Shown: in pieces, positions 22,660-36,210 of the stretch
Numbering within the stretch: position 1 is the stretch's first letter
Layout: every line of letters begins with the position of its first letter
NCBI GenBank assembly: GCA_001051155.2
Contig: JYIP02000005.1
Location: 4,278,001 to 4,342,000, forward strand
Origin: Chrysoporthe austroafricana
Lineage: Eukaryota; Ascomycota; Sordariomycetes; Diaporthales; Cryphonectriaceae
Length of the DNA stretch: 64,000 bases
Direction of reading: 5' to 3'
Program-made: the position numbers and the translations under genes
Notes under the pieces: model-generated
Seen by the model: only the letters and a program-made list of their open reading frames with translations
Told to the model about the DNA's origin: nothing
Database searches by the model: none

Positions 22660-25600
22660 CCAGTACTGAGCGCTAACTGGGAGCTGCTTTCCCCTAGTAG
22701 ATTTGGAAGGCTTGTTTTGCATTAGCCAGGTTTTTGGTTGGTTCCTAGCTATTTTCGCTTGAGTAGTATCTTTTCTATTTGATCAGATATTTTCTAAGAT
22801 TCGCTAGTTTTCGGTACTTAAGGATTCGTTCTATTTCGTATTCTGGCTTATTAGTTTCGATTTATATAGATTTGTCTGTTATTGCTATTTTAGATGCTGG
22901 TTTAAGAAGCGAAATATAAAAAACCGGGTAAATTTTTATTCCGTAAGGTAGTATTAGCTCAAAGTTAACTTCTGAAATCTTTCTCAGAACTTTGAATAGT
23001 CCGAATTTCTTATAGTTTAGCGAATGAGAGGGTCTGATTATTCTGATATATTTCTTTTGTCAAACGAGATAGACTTTATCTCTTTCCTGCAGAATTGGTT
23101 TCCCAATTCTTTTGGAATTAGCGTATTTCGCTATTCTTTATTGTATAAATTTCAATTCTTTCTGGAATTTTTTCTGGGTTTTCTTAATTCTTTTGATTCG
23201 TTTTTTTGCCGCTTTTGCGTTTGCTCTTAATAGTTCGTTATAATAAGCTGTTAAGTTATAGCTATATAATGCGTAAAATAGTAATTTTTTTATCGTATTT
23301 GTATTTGCGCTATTATATGCAAACTATGCTAGAGGCAATAAGTTAATTCAATTATCCTGTTTATAGTTTATATAATGCTATAAGTATTATTTGATAATCT
23401 AGTTCGTCCGTTTTGTCTATTTATCCGTTTATAAGTAAAATGCTATAAATATTTTTTGTTATATTCTAAATAGTTTTATAAGCGATATCTAAAAGTTGGA
23501 TGCGAATTTCCTATCTTTATCGGAAATAATTTCTTTGAGTATGCTATAATTGGTTATAACCGTTTTCAGAAATATATATGCAAGGTCTTTTGCTATGCTG
23601 CTTTCCTTATACGGAAAGAAGTAAGCATATTTGCTCAGTTTGCAAATTATTATTAGAATGCTATCGTATTATACTTTAATTAAGGGTTCTCGTAAGAGAA
23701 GTAGCTTAGTAATAAAGTTTTAGCTAATAGATTGCTAAACTGCTTTTAGGATAGGAAGCGGTTAGAGCAATTTATAAGGCTTGTAATATTCGATTTTGTT
23801 TTTCCTGTAGCTATTGCATTCTCGTAAGATTTCTTCAATCCTTTTTTTCAGTTCCGGGAAATTCTAATATCTTTTGATTCTTTCGTACGTAGCTCTGATT
23901 CCTTAATAGCCGTATGCTAGTACGCTATATATATCCCGTATATACTCGTTTTGTTTTTCGGAAATTATATTTCCTGGTTCCTTTTCGTTATTATTAATTT
24001 TGATAATTATATTAAGTTCTCTGGCTTTATTTACAAAATTGCTATTTTTATCTTATCGGAAAATATTTTATAATTCTCTTGGTTCGTTATCTTGATAATT
24101 TATTCGTTTGCTAAATACGTCTGCTTTGCCGTTTTCTGATCCTTTATAATGGATAATCTTTAAGTCAAATTGTAAAAGGAATTCTGCTTACTTAACTTAT
24201 CGTTTATTCAAGACTTTTGTCATTATAAATATTATTAGGTTTTTGTAGTCGGAATGTACTATAATCTGGTATTTTGTTCCGATTAAGTAATGCTGCTATT
24301 TTTCGAATGCTTTTACAATTGCTATTAATTCTTTATTTGGGATGCCGTAATTGAGTTCTGAGCCGTTTAGTTTTTTCGAAAAGTTGTTTACGATTTTAAG
24401 GCGTCTATAATTATCTCGCTAGCCTAATTATCTTCCCAATGCATAATCTAATATATCGGTTTCAATTTCAAATAGCTTGTTTGGGTCTGCTTTGCAAAAT
24501 ATAAGTTCCGATATTACCCGTTTCTTGATTTTGTCGAATACTTCCTATGCTTCTTATATCTATTTAAACCTTTAGTCTTTTTTCGTAAAGTCCGTAAAGG
24601 GACGTGCAATCTTGTTATAATCCCGAATAAATTGTTAGTAGAAGTTAATATAGCCGAAAAATGCTCTAATTTTTTTAGTTTTTTCTAATATAAGCTATTC
24701 TTTTATTGCTTAGACTTTATCTTTTTATATGCTAATTTTGCTTAGCTTTATCGTATAGCCGAAATAATTGACTTTTTGCTAGTAGAAATAGCATTTGCTT
24801 AGTTTAACCAGGAACTTATTATTCTGTAAGGTCTGAAATACTTGCTATATATGTTATTTATAGGATTCGAGGTTTCTTAAATAGATAAGGATATTATTAA
24901 AATAGATAATGATAATAGTATTTAAGTATTTTCGGAAAATATCGTTAATCATTTCCTGGAAAGATATAAGCGCGTTAGTTAGTCCGAAAAATAAGATTAC
25001 GTACTCGAAATGTTTATAGCAAGTTTTGAATGCTATTTTCCAGATATTGTTTTCCTTGATTCGGATATAATAATATTTTTCTTTGAGGTTAAGCGTAATA
25101 AACCAGTTTGCTCTTATTAGCCAGTTTCGCATTTTTCCTATTAAAGGCAAAGGATAGCGGTTTTTGATCGTAATATCGTTAAGCTATCTATAATCCATAT
25201 ATAATCGTAATTTGCTATTCTTTTTGAATACGAATAGAATTAAGTATTCTATTAGTAATCGTAATTTCCGTATATAGCTTCTCTTTAAGTTTTTATCAAT
25301 ATATTCCTTAAATATTTCGAGTTTTGCTTAATCGAGTTTGTAAATAGAGTAGTTCTTGGGTTTTATTCCTTCTTTTAATAGGATTTCATAATCGAAAAGG
25401 CCGTATTCTGATAAACCAGTATCGAACTTTCTTTGTTATAGTTTCTTAAACTTATAATATTCCCGTAATATATTCTTGAGTTCTAGTAATAATCCTTTTT
25501 CGTCTTTTGCGACTTAGAAGAATAAAAAGTACCGTTAAGCGTATTTTTCTTCTATTGCTTCTTTTCTTTATTTGTATATCTTAGTCTTTAGTAGCTTCGG

Positions 25601-26350
25601 GTATTTGTAATTTGTAAGATTAAATCTTTTTTCGTAATCTTCTTGTGCCCGCTATATTGGAAGCTGAATTTCCTTATAGTTCTATAGCTTATATAATTTC
25701 GTAACGCTTTGCGTAAAATCAGTTTTCTGCTAATCGCTAATTGCTTAAATTCTCGGTTTATTTTTAACCTATGCTTGTAAGTTCGAAGTATTTGTAACCT
25801 TTCTCTATCGCTTGGCAAGTATATTTGCCTTAAGGGTATATTTGAGCCTATTTGAGCATACGTTTCTAGTATTATCCTTAATAATTAAGACTTTCCCTTT
25901 TCCGTTAATTGCAACCTTTTCAATAAGTATAGCTAATTCCTATAAAATCTAGCCAATAGTCCAATCGATATGAAAATTATATTCCTTAAGCCAAAATATT
26001 CTTAAAATTAATTCGTATTATGCTATATCTGTAATATCGAAAATGGTTTTTGCTATAAAGCTTTAAATTAAAATAAATAAGTAATTAGTTTTCATATCGA
26101 TTATACTAAAGTTATATACGATCGCTTTTCTTTCTATAATATTAAGTTTATAAGGATTTTTCTTTTGCGTCCAGGGAATTTATTCTCTATTAACGATTTC
26201 TAGTAAGATAAAATTTCCTTGCGCGCTATTATCTAATAGTACGCTATAACGTTACCCGTTAATATATGCGTTAAGAATAATATATTCTTCTTTATTTTTT
26301 GTAATAGCATATAGGGACCTTGTAGTCCTAATCGGCTGCTGTCCTTTTAT
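22660..26350 (-). pseudogene. pol: Family-G pol of element L, RIP-inactivated
   Basis: Minus strand, right to left. Protease as LLDNSAQGNFI near 26210-26250. RT with open block 24854-25150 ([19 protein letters not shown], then IIYFNNILIY as the catalytic box, both Asp now Asn). RNase H about 24100-24500. Integrase about 23250-24050. Chromodomain about 22760-22852. The protein follows G1 pol throughout. Every break I read is a TAA/TAG at a presumed Gln or Trp. It ends close to the antisense gene, as in G1 where the two overlap tail to tail. Confidence 0.88.
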
Positions 26351-28347
26351 AAGCGATCTTTTCCTTTTAAGTCGTTTTATGCTTATTTCGCTGCTTGCCT
26401 TGCCAATCTTCTTGCTTGGCTTTGAATATGCTACTTTGCCTTCCCGGCTTTTTGCAATCGGTACTATTCTTTAGCCTTGTCTTGCATATATATAGAATAT
26501 ATTATTATATAGCATTATTCTTATATTATTCTTCCTTGAATGCACTTCTATAAATAGTTATCAAGTAGTCCGATATAAGCGTTATTATATTCGATATATA
26601 AGACGTTTCTGTATTTCCCTTAGGATTCCTTAATAGGTTAGATTAATTGATCCTATTCCCTGATTGGGAACCAATTATATTTGACTTTTTCGTTAAAATA
26701 TATCTGGCAATTATAATATACGCAATATATCCAGGCGAGTTCGTAATAATAAGGGTATAAGTAACTGATCTTTCTATTTTCTTAAGGCTTGTATTTGCTA
26801 TTCTAAAACGGAATGTTTCGGAAGAATTCTTGTAATATAAGCCCGTAAATAAAGTATTTAATTTTTGTATATTTGATTATCCAATCGCTATATTTCTATT
26901 AAGGCTATTTCGTATTTGGGATGCTATGCTTTTCTAATTCTTTTTCGAATGCAAAGGTTAGTAAGTTATCTGGCTATCGGTTTAGTAGCGCTATTTCTTT
27001 TATTATAGCGCTAAGTATTAGCGTTATTACGTTTAGAATGCCGAGTTTTCTTTTTATTATTGCTTCCTATTATCTATCGAGGTATATCTTTAAAGGGAAT
27101 CGCCCTAAATCCTTTTTTCTAGCGATCAGTAAATTGCTTAAGCAATCTAAATCGCTATTATTTATAGCTATATTGTAAAAAGGGCTTTTTCTTCTTATAG
27201 CAAATTGCTTCTGTCTTTTAAGTTTGCGTAAAAATTATCCTAAACCTTCTTTTACTGAAAAGTGCAATAAGCAGTAATTCTGGTAACAAGCTATCCAGCT
27301 TATACTGCTATAATTAAGGTTCGCTACTTATTCTAATAGGATATTGTTATCTAGCTGATTGGGTTCCTATTATTAGGCGATATTAATTTGTTTTTTTGGG
27401 ACTGGCTTCTATTCCCGTTTCTTTTTTTCCTGATAGCAATTGCAAGCGATATATCCCTTTTTGCTATAATTATAACAGATAATTCCCTTGCGTTATTCCC
27501 GTACAAAGGTATTAAGTTCTATAAGTCCGGTATATATCGTGCTCGAATGAGCTACGCTATTTCGGTTGCTTTGCTAGAACTTGCGTTTCCCAGAATTGGG
27601 TTGGTATCGAAAAGTATTATTGTGGTTTTTCTGTCATTATCGTTTCCGTTCGTAAAGTCGATTATCGATACGGATAGCCTTACTAATAAATTCATTAAGT
27701 TTTTCGGGTCGGTTTTCCTTATAGAATTTATCCTTAATTTCTTCCTTAAGCCTTGCATAGTAAGCATCTATAAGAAGTTCGTTTTCGTAATCGAGGTAGG
27801 CAATAATTTATCTGAATTTGGCCGTATAATCTGCCGCTAATCCTATTTGCCTGAATGCTTCCAATTACTGTATTGCAGTATGTTATTTGTCCGGATTTCC
27901 GAAAGTCTTAGTAAAGGCCTTTTCGAAATTGGAATAGTACTAGAAAATGCGTTTAGTATTTTCGGAACGGAAAATATTATCGTTATCCAGGTAATTGCGA
28001 AAGGTAAGTTCCCATTACTGGAATGCTATTCTTTCAAATCGACTTCTTGCGAAGTCGATTTTGTTATAAGTAGTCCTGAACTAAGTACCGTAATGCTTGA
28101 AATAAGCTTTGAGTTAGGTCAAGAAAGCCTGGAAATTCCCGCAAATGCTTTTATAAGGCCTGGGCTTATTAAGCTTGAAAGCTTTGGCCTGTTAGAAAGC
28201 GTTAAAGCGAAGAATTTCGTTCTTAACTTTTTCGAGCTATTAATATAGGGCTATATTTTATTCTTAGAATTGTTCGTTAATAAGGATAACCGGGTTTCTT
28301 TCCTGGAAAGCCTGGTTGCTGGAAGAAAAAGGGGTTTGGGGCGCTAT
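26300..28347 (-). pseudogene. gag: Family-G gag of element L, RIP-inactivated
   Basis: Minus-strand frame homologous to G1 gag. The expected initiation site reads ATA-GCG at 28347-28342 instead of ATG-GCG. The capsid region includes the conserved segment ending RIDNRLYE near 27655-27680. Downstream are the zinc-knuckle zone and an Asp/Ser-rich linker. The large plus-strand open frames here (27388-27840, 27847-28248) are its shadows, open because RIP creates few stops on that strand. Confidence 0.8.
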
Positions 28348-28408
28348 CGTATTCCGATATTGTCCAAAAGGAATATACTAAACCGTTCTTGAATAAGAGT
28401 TATCAAAA

Positions 28409-28855
28409 TATTATAAATGCTGCAGCAATCTTAGGATATGCTATAATATTAAGAGATTTATGCTAGCAAGAGCGGTACTAAGTATAAGCTTTAAGTATTG
28501 GAATACGATTTACTGAGTAATGCAAAAGTTTATAAGTCTTGGGCGATTATTAATAGTAGGGTCTTATTGATATTTAGATTGATATTGAAAAGCTATAATA
28601 ATCTATCTAGTAATCGTATTATTCTTATATATTAAGCTTTTCAGTATAAGATTACTGGCTTATCTAATGAGCTGGTAAGCCTAGTTTGCTGGCTTATTTG
28701 GTAATCCAGTGATCTTTATTTTATTTAATCTTAACCCTAGCTTATATAAGCATTTGCTGGTTTTGCAGCTGGGCTTGAGAATTCTGGGACTGAATGGACT
28801 GTTTTCTTGAGTAGCTTGGGTGTTATACCCTGGTCTTGCATATTGGTTCATAATA
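28409..28855 (-). repeat. 5' LTR of element L
   Basis: 447 bp, the same subfamily as 21497-21944. Differences between the two are C/T and G/A transitions. It abuts pol of element N at 28856 with no visible duplication. Confidence 0.92.
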
Positions 28856-31800
28856 CTTCTCTTTAAGTTTTCGTTAATATATTCCCTGAATGCTTCGAAT
28901 TTCGCCTGATCGAATTTGTAAATAAAGTAATTCTTAAGTTTCGTTCTTTCCTTTAATAGGATCTTATAGTTAAAAGGGCTATATTTTAATAAACCGGTAT
29001 CGAACTTTCCTTATTATAGTTTCTTGAATTTATAGTATTTTCGTAATATATTCTTGAATTTTAATAGCAATCTTTTTTCGTTTTTTGCGATCTGAAAGAA
29101 CAAAAAGTACCGTTAAGCGTATTTTGCCTTACTTGCTTCCTTTTTCTATCTGTACGTCCTGGTTTCTAATAGCTTTAAGTGCTTATTATTTATAAGGCCA
29201 AATCTCTTTTCATAATTTCCTTATGCCCGTTATACTGAAAGCTAAATCTCTTTATAATTCTATAGTTTATATAATTTCGTAATGCTTTGCGCTAGATTAA
29301 TCTTTTGCTAATTACTAAACGCTTAAATTTTCAATCCGTCTTTAATTTGTATTTGTAAGTTCGAAATATTCGTAACTTTTCTTTATCGTTTAGCATATAT
29401 TTCTGCCTTAAAAGTATATTTAAGCCTATTTAAATGCATATTTCTAATGCTATTTTCAGTAATTAAGACTTTCTTTCTTTTATTAATTGCAACCCTTTCA
29501 GTAAATACGGCTAGCTCTTATAAAATCTAGCTAATAATCCAATCGATATAAAAGTTATGCTCTTTAAGCTATAATATTCTTAAAATCAATTCGTATTATA
29601 CTGTATTTATAATATCGAAAGTAATATTTATTATAAGGCTTTGAATTAAAATAAATAAGTAATTAGTTTCCATATCGATTATACTAAGGTTATATGCAAT
29701 TGCTTTTCCTTTTATAGTATTGAGTCTATAAGAATCTTTCTTCTGCATTTAGAGAATCTATTCTCTATTAATAACTTCTAGCGAAATGAAATTTCTTTAT
29801 ACGCTATTATCCAATAATATGCTATAATATTATCCATTAATATATATATCTAAAATAATATATTCTTTTTTATTGTTCGTAATAATATATAGGGATTTTG
29901 TAATTCTGATCGGCTATTATCCCTTTATAAGCAATCTTTTCTTTTTGGGTTATTCTGTACTTATTTCGCTATTTGCTTTGCCAATTTTCTTACTTGGCTT
30001 TAAGCATATTGCTTTGCCTTTTCGGCTTTTTGCAATCAGTACTATTCTTTAGCTTTGTCTTGCATATGGATAAAATATGCTATAATATAGCATTATTCCC
30101 AAATCGTTCTTCTTTAAATATATTTCCAAAGGCAATTATCTGGCAGCCTGATATATGCATTGCTATATTTAATATGCAAGACCTTTCTGTATTTTCTTTA
30201 AAATTCCATAATCGGTTAAATTAATTAATTTTATTCCCTAATTGGAAACCAATTATATTTAACTTTCTCGCTAAAATATATCTAGCAGTTATAATATATA
30301 CAATATATCCAAGTAAGTTTATAATAACAAAAATATAAGTAATTAATCTTTTTATTTTCTCGGGAATTATATCCGTTATTCTGAAACGGGATATTTTGAA
30401 AGAATTTCTATAATATAAATCCGTAAACAAAATGCTCAATTTTTGTATATTTGGTTATTTATCCGCTATGCTTCTATTATAGCTATTTTGCATTTAGGAT
30501 ACTATACTCCTCTGATTTTTCTTTAAACGTAAGGGTTAATAAGTTATCTAATTATTAATCTAATAATATTATTTCTTCTGCTATAATATTAAGTATTAGT
30601 ATTGTCGTATCCGGGGTACTAAGCTCTTCTTTTATTATTGCTTCCTATTATTTATCAAAATACGTTTTTAAAAGGAATTGTTTTAGATTTTCTTTTCTGA
30701 TATTTAGTAAGTTACTTAAGCAATCCGAATTGCTATCGTTTATAGCCGTATCGTAAAGCGGGCCTTTCTTTCTTATAGCGAATTGCTATTATCTTTTAGG
30801 CTTGCATAAAAACTATCCTGAATTTTCTTTTACCGAAAAGTATAATAAGCAGTAATCCTAATAGCAAGCTATTTAATTTATGCTACCGTAATTAAAGTCT
30901 TTTGCTTGCTCTAGTAAGAGGTTATTATTTAGCTGATTGGGTTCCTATTGCTAAGCAATATTAATCTGTCTTTCTAGGATTAATTTCCATTCTTATTTCT
31001 TTTTTTCCTAATTGCAATTACAAGCAATATATCTTTTCCTATTACAATTATAATAAGTAATTCCTTTGCGTTATTCTCGCATAAAAGTATTCAATTCTAT
31101 AAGTCCGGCATATATTATGCCCGAATAGGCTATATTATTCCGGTTGCTATACTGGAACCTGTACTGGAACTTGTACTTTCCAAAGTTAAGTAAATATCGA
31201 AAAATACTATTATAGTTTTTTTATTATTATCATTTTCGTTTATAGAGCCGATTATCGATACGAACGGCCTTATTAATAAACTTATTGAGTTTTTCGGATC
31301 GGTTTTCTTTATAGAGTTCGTCCTTGACTTTTTCTTTAAGCTTTGCATAATAAGCGTTTATAAGGAACTCGTTTTCATAATCGAGATAGGCGATAATTTG
31401 TCTGAATTTAGCCGTATAGTCTGCTGCTAATCCTGTTTGCCGAAATGCTTCCAATCGCCGTATTGCGATATATTATTTGTCTGGGTTTCCGAAAATCTTA
31501 GTAAAGGCTTTTTCGAAATTGGAATAATATTGGAAAATGCGTTTGGTATTCTCGGAACGAAATGCGTTATCGTTATCCAAGTAATTACGGAAAATAGGCT
31601 CTTACTATTGGAATGCTATTCTTTCGAGTTAGCTTCTTGCGAAGTCGATCTTATTATAAATAGTTCTAAACTGAATGCCGTAATGTTTAAAGTAAGCTTT
31701 GAATTGGGTTAAGAAAGCCTAAAAGTTTTCGCAAATGCTTTTATAAGGCTTAAGCTTATCGAGCTTAAAGGCCTTGGCTTGCTAAAAAGCATTAAGGCGG

Positions 31801-31937
31801 AATATTTCGTTCTTGACTTTTTCGAATTATTAGTACAGAGTTATATTCTGTTCCTGGAATTATTTATTAATAAGGATAACCGGATTTCTTTCCTGAAAGG
31901 CTTAATTGCTAGAAAAAAATAGGGTTTAAAGCGCTAT
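28856..31937 (-). pseudogene. Gag-protease-RT N-terminus of element N
   Basis: The gag start site reads ATA-GCG at 31937-31932. A capsid block reads EAFRQTGLAADYTAKFRQIIAYLDYENE (31230-31454 open on the minus strand), a retrotransposon gag motif. The protease site lies near 29790-29830. The pol part ends at the region equivalent to the start of RT in L. All internal breaks look like RIP stops. Confidence 0.8.
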
Positions 31938-32000
31938 CGTATTTCCGGTATTGCTTAAAGGAATATATACTGAACTGTTTTTAAATAAGAATTATTAAAA

Positions 32001-32428
32001 TGTTATAAATGCTATAGCAATCCTGAAATATACTATAAAGTCAAAAGGTTTATGCTAATAAGAACGGTACCAAATATAGCTTTTAGAATCGAAATACAAT
32101 TTACCGAATATCGCAATATTTATAAGTCTGGAACGATTATTAATAGTAAGGTCCAATTGATACTTAGATTGATAACTGAAAAGCTATGGTTATTTATCTA
32201 GTGGATATTTGGTCTTTATATATTCTGCTTTTCAGTTCTGGACCGATAGGACTGATATCGAATGTATCGGTCTATAGTTATATCAATAGAACCGATAGCA
32301 GTCCTGTCGGTCCTTATTTCTAACCCTGGTTTATATAAGCATATAGTTAAGTCTTTTAGCCAACCCTGATACTATATGGGTTATTTGCTTAAGTATCGCG
32401 TTTCGGTTTTGCATATTGATTCATAATA
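32001..32428 (-). repeat. 5' LTR of element N (K-like subfamily)
   Basis: 428 bp from TGTTATAAAT to GATTCATAATA. It shares the GGACCGATA-type inverted repeats and the leader of the K LTR. A plus-strand TATATAAG lies at 32332-32339, and a minus-strand TATA-like box near 32214-32223 faces gag. CTAACCC (32320-32326) is a remnant of the telomere-like motif. Confidence 0.85.
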
Positions 32429-34904
32429 TATTTTCAATAATTAAGACTTTCCCTTTTTCGTTAATTGCAACCTTTTCAATAAGTACGGCTTATTTTTATA
32501 AAATCTGGCTAATAATCCAATCGATTCGAAATTTATGCTTTTTAAGCTAAAGTATTCTTAGAATTAATTCGTATTACGCTGTATTTATAATATCGAAAAT
32601 CGTATTTATCGTAAAGTTTTAAATTAAAATAAGTAAGTAATCAATTTCCTTATCGATTATATTAAAGTTATACGCAATTGCTTTTCCTTTTATAGTATTA
32701 AGCCTATAAGAGTCTTTTTTCTATATTTAAAGGATTTGCTCTTTATTAACGACTTTTAGCAAAATTTCTTTATACGTTACTATCCAATAGCGTATTATAT
32801 CGTTGCCCGTTAATATATATATCTAGTATAATATATTTTTCGTTTTCTTTAATAATCGCGCATAGGGACTTTATAGTCTTAATCGGCTGCTATCTCGTTA
32901 TAAGCAATCTTTCCCTTTTAAAGTATTCTGGGCTTTTCTTGCTACTTGCTTTGCTAGCCTTTTCGCTTGGCTTTAGCCATACTATTTCGCCTATTCGGCT
33001 TTTTGCAGTTTATGCTATTCTTTAGCTTTATTTTGCATATAAATAGAATATATTATAATATAACATTATTTCTATATTATTTTTCCTTAAACGCATTTCT
33101 ATAAATAATTATTAAGTAGTTTAATATAAGCATTATTATTCTCAATATGCAAAACCTTTCTATATCTTCCTTTAAATTCCATAATAAGTTAGATTAATTA
33201 GTTTTATTCTTTAATTGGGAACTAATTATATTTAACTTTTTCGTTAAAATATATCTGGCAATTATAATAAATATAATATATCCAAGCAAATTTATAGTAA
33301 CGAAAGTATAAGTAACTAATTTTTCCGTTTTCTTAAAATTTGCATTTATTATTTTGGAACAGAATGCTTTGGAAAAGTTCTTATAATATAAGCCTATAAA
33401 TAAAATGCTTAACTTTTATATATTTGGATATCCAATTATTCTGTTTTAATCGTTCTTATTCCTTGTGCTAAGCGATTATCTCTTTTATATTTAGTTCTTT
33501 TTCGAATATAAGGGTTAGTAAATTATCTGGCTGCTTATCCTATAGAAATATTTCTTCGATTATAGCATTTGGTATAAATGTTTCGGCCTATTAAATATTA
33601 ATTTCTTCTTTTATTATTGCTTTTTATTATCGTTTAAAGTAATAGTTTAAAGAAAACTTGCTTAAATCTATTTCTCTAATATTTAATAAGTTATTTAAAT
33701 AGTCGGAATCGCTATTATTTATAGCCGTATCGTAAATAAGGCTTCTTTTTCTTATAGCAATTTGCTTCTGCCTTTTAAATTTGCATAAAAACTATTTTGA
33801 ACTTTCTTTTGCTAAGAGGTATAATAAGCAATAATTTTAATAGCAAGCTATTTAGCTTATGCTGCTATAATTAGGATCTGCTATTTATTCCGGTAAAATA
33901 TTATTATTTAGCTAATTAAGTTCTTATTATTAAGCAATATTAATTTATTTTTCCGAAATTAACTTCCAATTTCGCTTTTTCTTTTCTTAATAATAGCTGC
34001 ATATAATATAGCCTTTCTTGCTACAATTATAGCAAGTAATTCCTTTATGCTATTCCTATATAAGAATATTTAATTCTATAAATTTAATATATATCGTATT
34101 TAAATAAGCCGTACTATTCCGGCTTTTCTGCTAAAACTTGCATTTCCCTGAATTAAATTAATATTTCGGGATATTATTATAATTTTTCTGTTATTACTAG
34201 CGCTGCTTGTAAAGTTAATTATCGATACGAACTGCTTTATTAATAAACTTGCTAAATTTTTCGAATTAGTTTTTCTTATAAAACTTATCTTTAATTTCTT
34301 CTTTAAATCTTGCATAATAAGCGTCTATAAGGGGTTTATTTTCATAATTAAAATAAGCGATAATTTATTTGAATTTAATTATATAATCCGTAGCTAAGCC
34401 GGTTTGCCGGAATACTTCTAATTGCCGTATTGCAATACATTATTTATCCGGGTTTTTAAAAGTTTTAATAAGGGCTAATTCAAAATTAGTATAGCGCTAG
34501 AAAATACGCTTGGTATTTTCGGAACGAAAGTTTTCGTTATTATCTAGATAATTGCGAAAGGTTAGTTCTTATTATTAAAAGGCAATCCTTTCAAAGCGGC
34601 TTCCCGCGAAATCAATCTTATTATAAGTAGTTCTGAATTAAGCATTGTAATGTTTGAAATAAGCTTTGAATTGCATTAAAAAGGCCTGGAAGTCTTCCCG
34701 AATGCCTTTATAAGGTTCGGGCTTATCGAGCTTAAAAGCTTTGGCTTGCTGGAAGGCATTAAAGCAGAGAATTTCGTTCTTAACTTTTTCAAATTATTAA
34801 TATAAGGCTATATTCTGTTACTAGAATTGTTCGTTAATAAAGATAGTCGGAATTTCCTTTTAAAGAGCTTAATTGCCGGAAGAAAACGGAATTTGGGGTG
34901 CTAT
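32429..34904 (-). pseudogene. Gag and protease of element M
   Basis: The start site reads ATA at 34904-34902. Homologous to G1 gag, with the DNRLYE-equivalent zone near 34215-34235 and protease near 32770-32800. It is among the most heavily RIPed family-G copies, in line with being an early insertion. Confidence 0.75.
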
Positions 34905-34966
34905 TGTATTTCGGATATTGCTTAAAAAGTATATATTGAATCGTTTTTAAATAAGAGTCGTAAAAA

Positions 34967-35414
34967 TATTATAAACGCTGCAGTAATTCTAGGATAAACT
35001 ATAGAGTCAAAAAGGTTTATGCTAGTAAGAACGGTATTAAATATAGCCCTGAATACCGAAATATATCTAATAAAGTATCGTAGTATTTATAAACTTATAC
35101 GGCTATTACTTGAAAGTATTATAAGGTTTAAATAATACTTAAATTTACGATTAAAGAATTATAATAGTTTATATAGCAAATATCCTTTCTTATATGCTTA
35201 GTTTTTCAGTTCTGGATTATTAGCTTGCTAAATAATCTAATAAGCTTAGCTTACTAAATTATTTAATAATCTAATAATCCTTATTTTATCTAACCCTAGC
35301 CCGTAATTATATAATTAACGTGAGTTTTCTTTTAGAATAAGGTTGCTTATTAAGTTATTTCGATAGCCTTCCTTATAACTTATATGCTCCTGGCTTATAT
35401 ATTGAGTTATAATA
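34967..35414 (-). repeat. 5' LTR of element M
   Basis: 448 bp from TATTATAAAC to AGTTATAATA, a diverged L-type LTR. CTAACCC is the remnant of the telomere-like motif near 35300. ATAGC at 35415-35419 is the right-hand candidate target duplication; its partner has been deleted. Confidence 0.82.
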
Positions 35415-36115
35415 ATAGCCTTTTATTAAGCGCTAATTAGTAAGAGTTATACCGATATAGTAAATTAAAAGGTTGAATATAATATTTATATCTTTAATAT
35501 TAAGCTAAGCAATAGCGATATCGGTTAGTTGCTAACCGTTAAAGAAGCTTAAAAGCTTATTTTACAATACTTTATACTATTATAAATTAACCGTTCCAGC
35601 CTTATTTACGAAAAATAAAAACTTTATTTAAATACTCTTACAAGCGACAATACAAATAACGGACTAATAGATAATTCTATTAGAAAAATATCGCTTAAAT
35701 TCACTTCGAATTTACCTACCGTTCGTAATCTTATCCCTGCCTTATATACTTTATTAATAGCTCGTTATATCTTATTTTTTATTATAATATTGAAAGACGA
35801 TTGCTTATAAATAAGCATAGCCGTTATATTAAAAATAAAGCTAAATAAACGATATTAAGCAATTATAATAATCTTATTAAAAAGGAAATAAATACTATAC
35901 GCTATATAGCTAATATAGCTAAAATCGTTATAATTTACGAATATAATCGTAATACGGCTTTCGCTACTTGGAAGAAAATAATTAAGAATATTAAGCCAGT
36001 TTTAATTAAGCTTAAAGTTTCCGAACTTATTATACTAATTGCTAATTTAAACTTATTTGCTATAATAAAACGAAATTTCATAATGCTAGCTAAATACTAT
36101 CGAATTATAAACGAT
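35415..36115 (+). pseudogene. Family-A copy C: ORF2, first remaining part
   Basis: Equivalent to about 8195-8915 of A1, plus strand. It begins where M inserted and ends at the target site of K (ACGAT, 36111-36115). The continuation is at 56058. The 5' LTR, gag and pol of C are missing from the window. Confidence 0.85.
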
Positions 36116-36210
36116 TGTTATAAACTAATATGCAAAACCCAAACGCAGTACCAAAACTATAACCCATTTAGTATCAGAATTGGCTACGTGCTTATATAAA
36201 TTAAAGTTAT
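36116..36210 (+). repeat. Fragment of K 5' LTR
   Basis: 95 bp starting TGTTATAAAC and matching the start of the K 3' LTR at 55642. It is preceded by ACGAT, which also follows the 3' LTR (56058-56062), so the outer ends of K are original. The fragment breaks after GTTAT, where the H LTR begins. Confidence 0.88.

Larger units (their letters stand above)
21497..28855 (-). mobile_element. Family-G Ty3/Gypsy chromovirus, element L
   Basis: A complete element on the minus strand with LTRs at 28409-28855 (5') and 21497-21944 (3') of near-equal length and the same subfamily. Gag and pol read leftward, and the antisense gene reads rightward at 22120-22626. The flanks (TATTA left, CTTCT right) do not match, so one side was lost after insertion. 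RIP is heavy in gag-pol but mild in the antisense gene. Confidence 0.92.
28856..32428 (-). mobile_element. Family-G element N, 3' part missing
   Basis: Minus-strand element consisting of its 5' LTR (32001-32428), gag, protease and the beginning of RT. It stops at 28856, where L begins. Its remaining pol and 3' LTR are not in the window. Its 5' LTR joins the middle of M pol at 32429, so N inserted in M. Confidence 0.85.
32429..35414 (-). mobile_element. Family-G element M, only 5' LTR to protease left
   Basis: A minus-strand element entering ORF2 of family-A copy C at 35415. It keeps the 5' LTR (34967-35414), gag and protease, then is cut by N at 32428. Its RT, integrase, antisense gene and 3' LTR are absent, so the left side of this nest has suffered a deletion. 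Confidence 0.82.

Noticed and set aside
27388..28248. Two long plus-strand open frames (150 and 133 codons)
   Set aside because: They are the reverse strand of L gag. RIP leaves this strand with few stops. No domain is present and the minus-strand gag reading is the homologous one.
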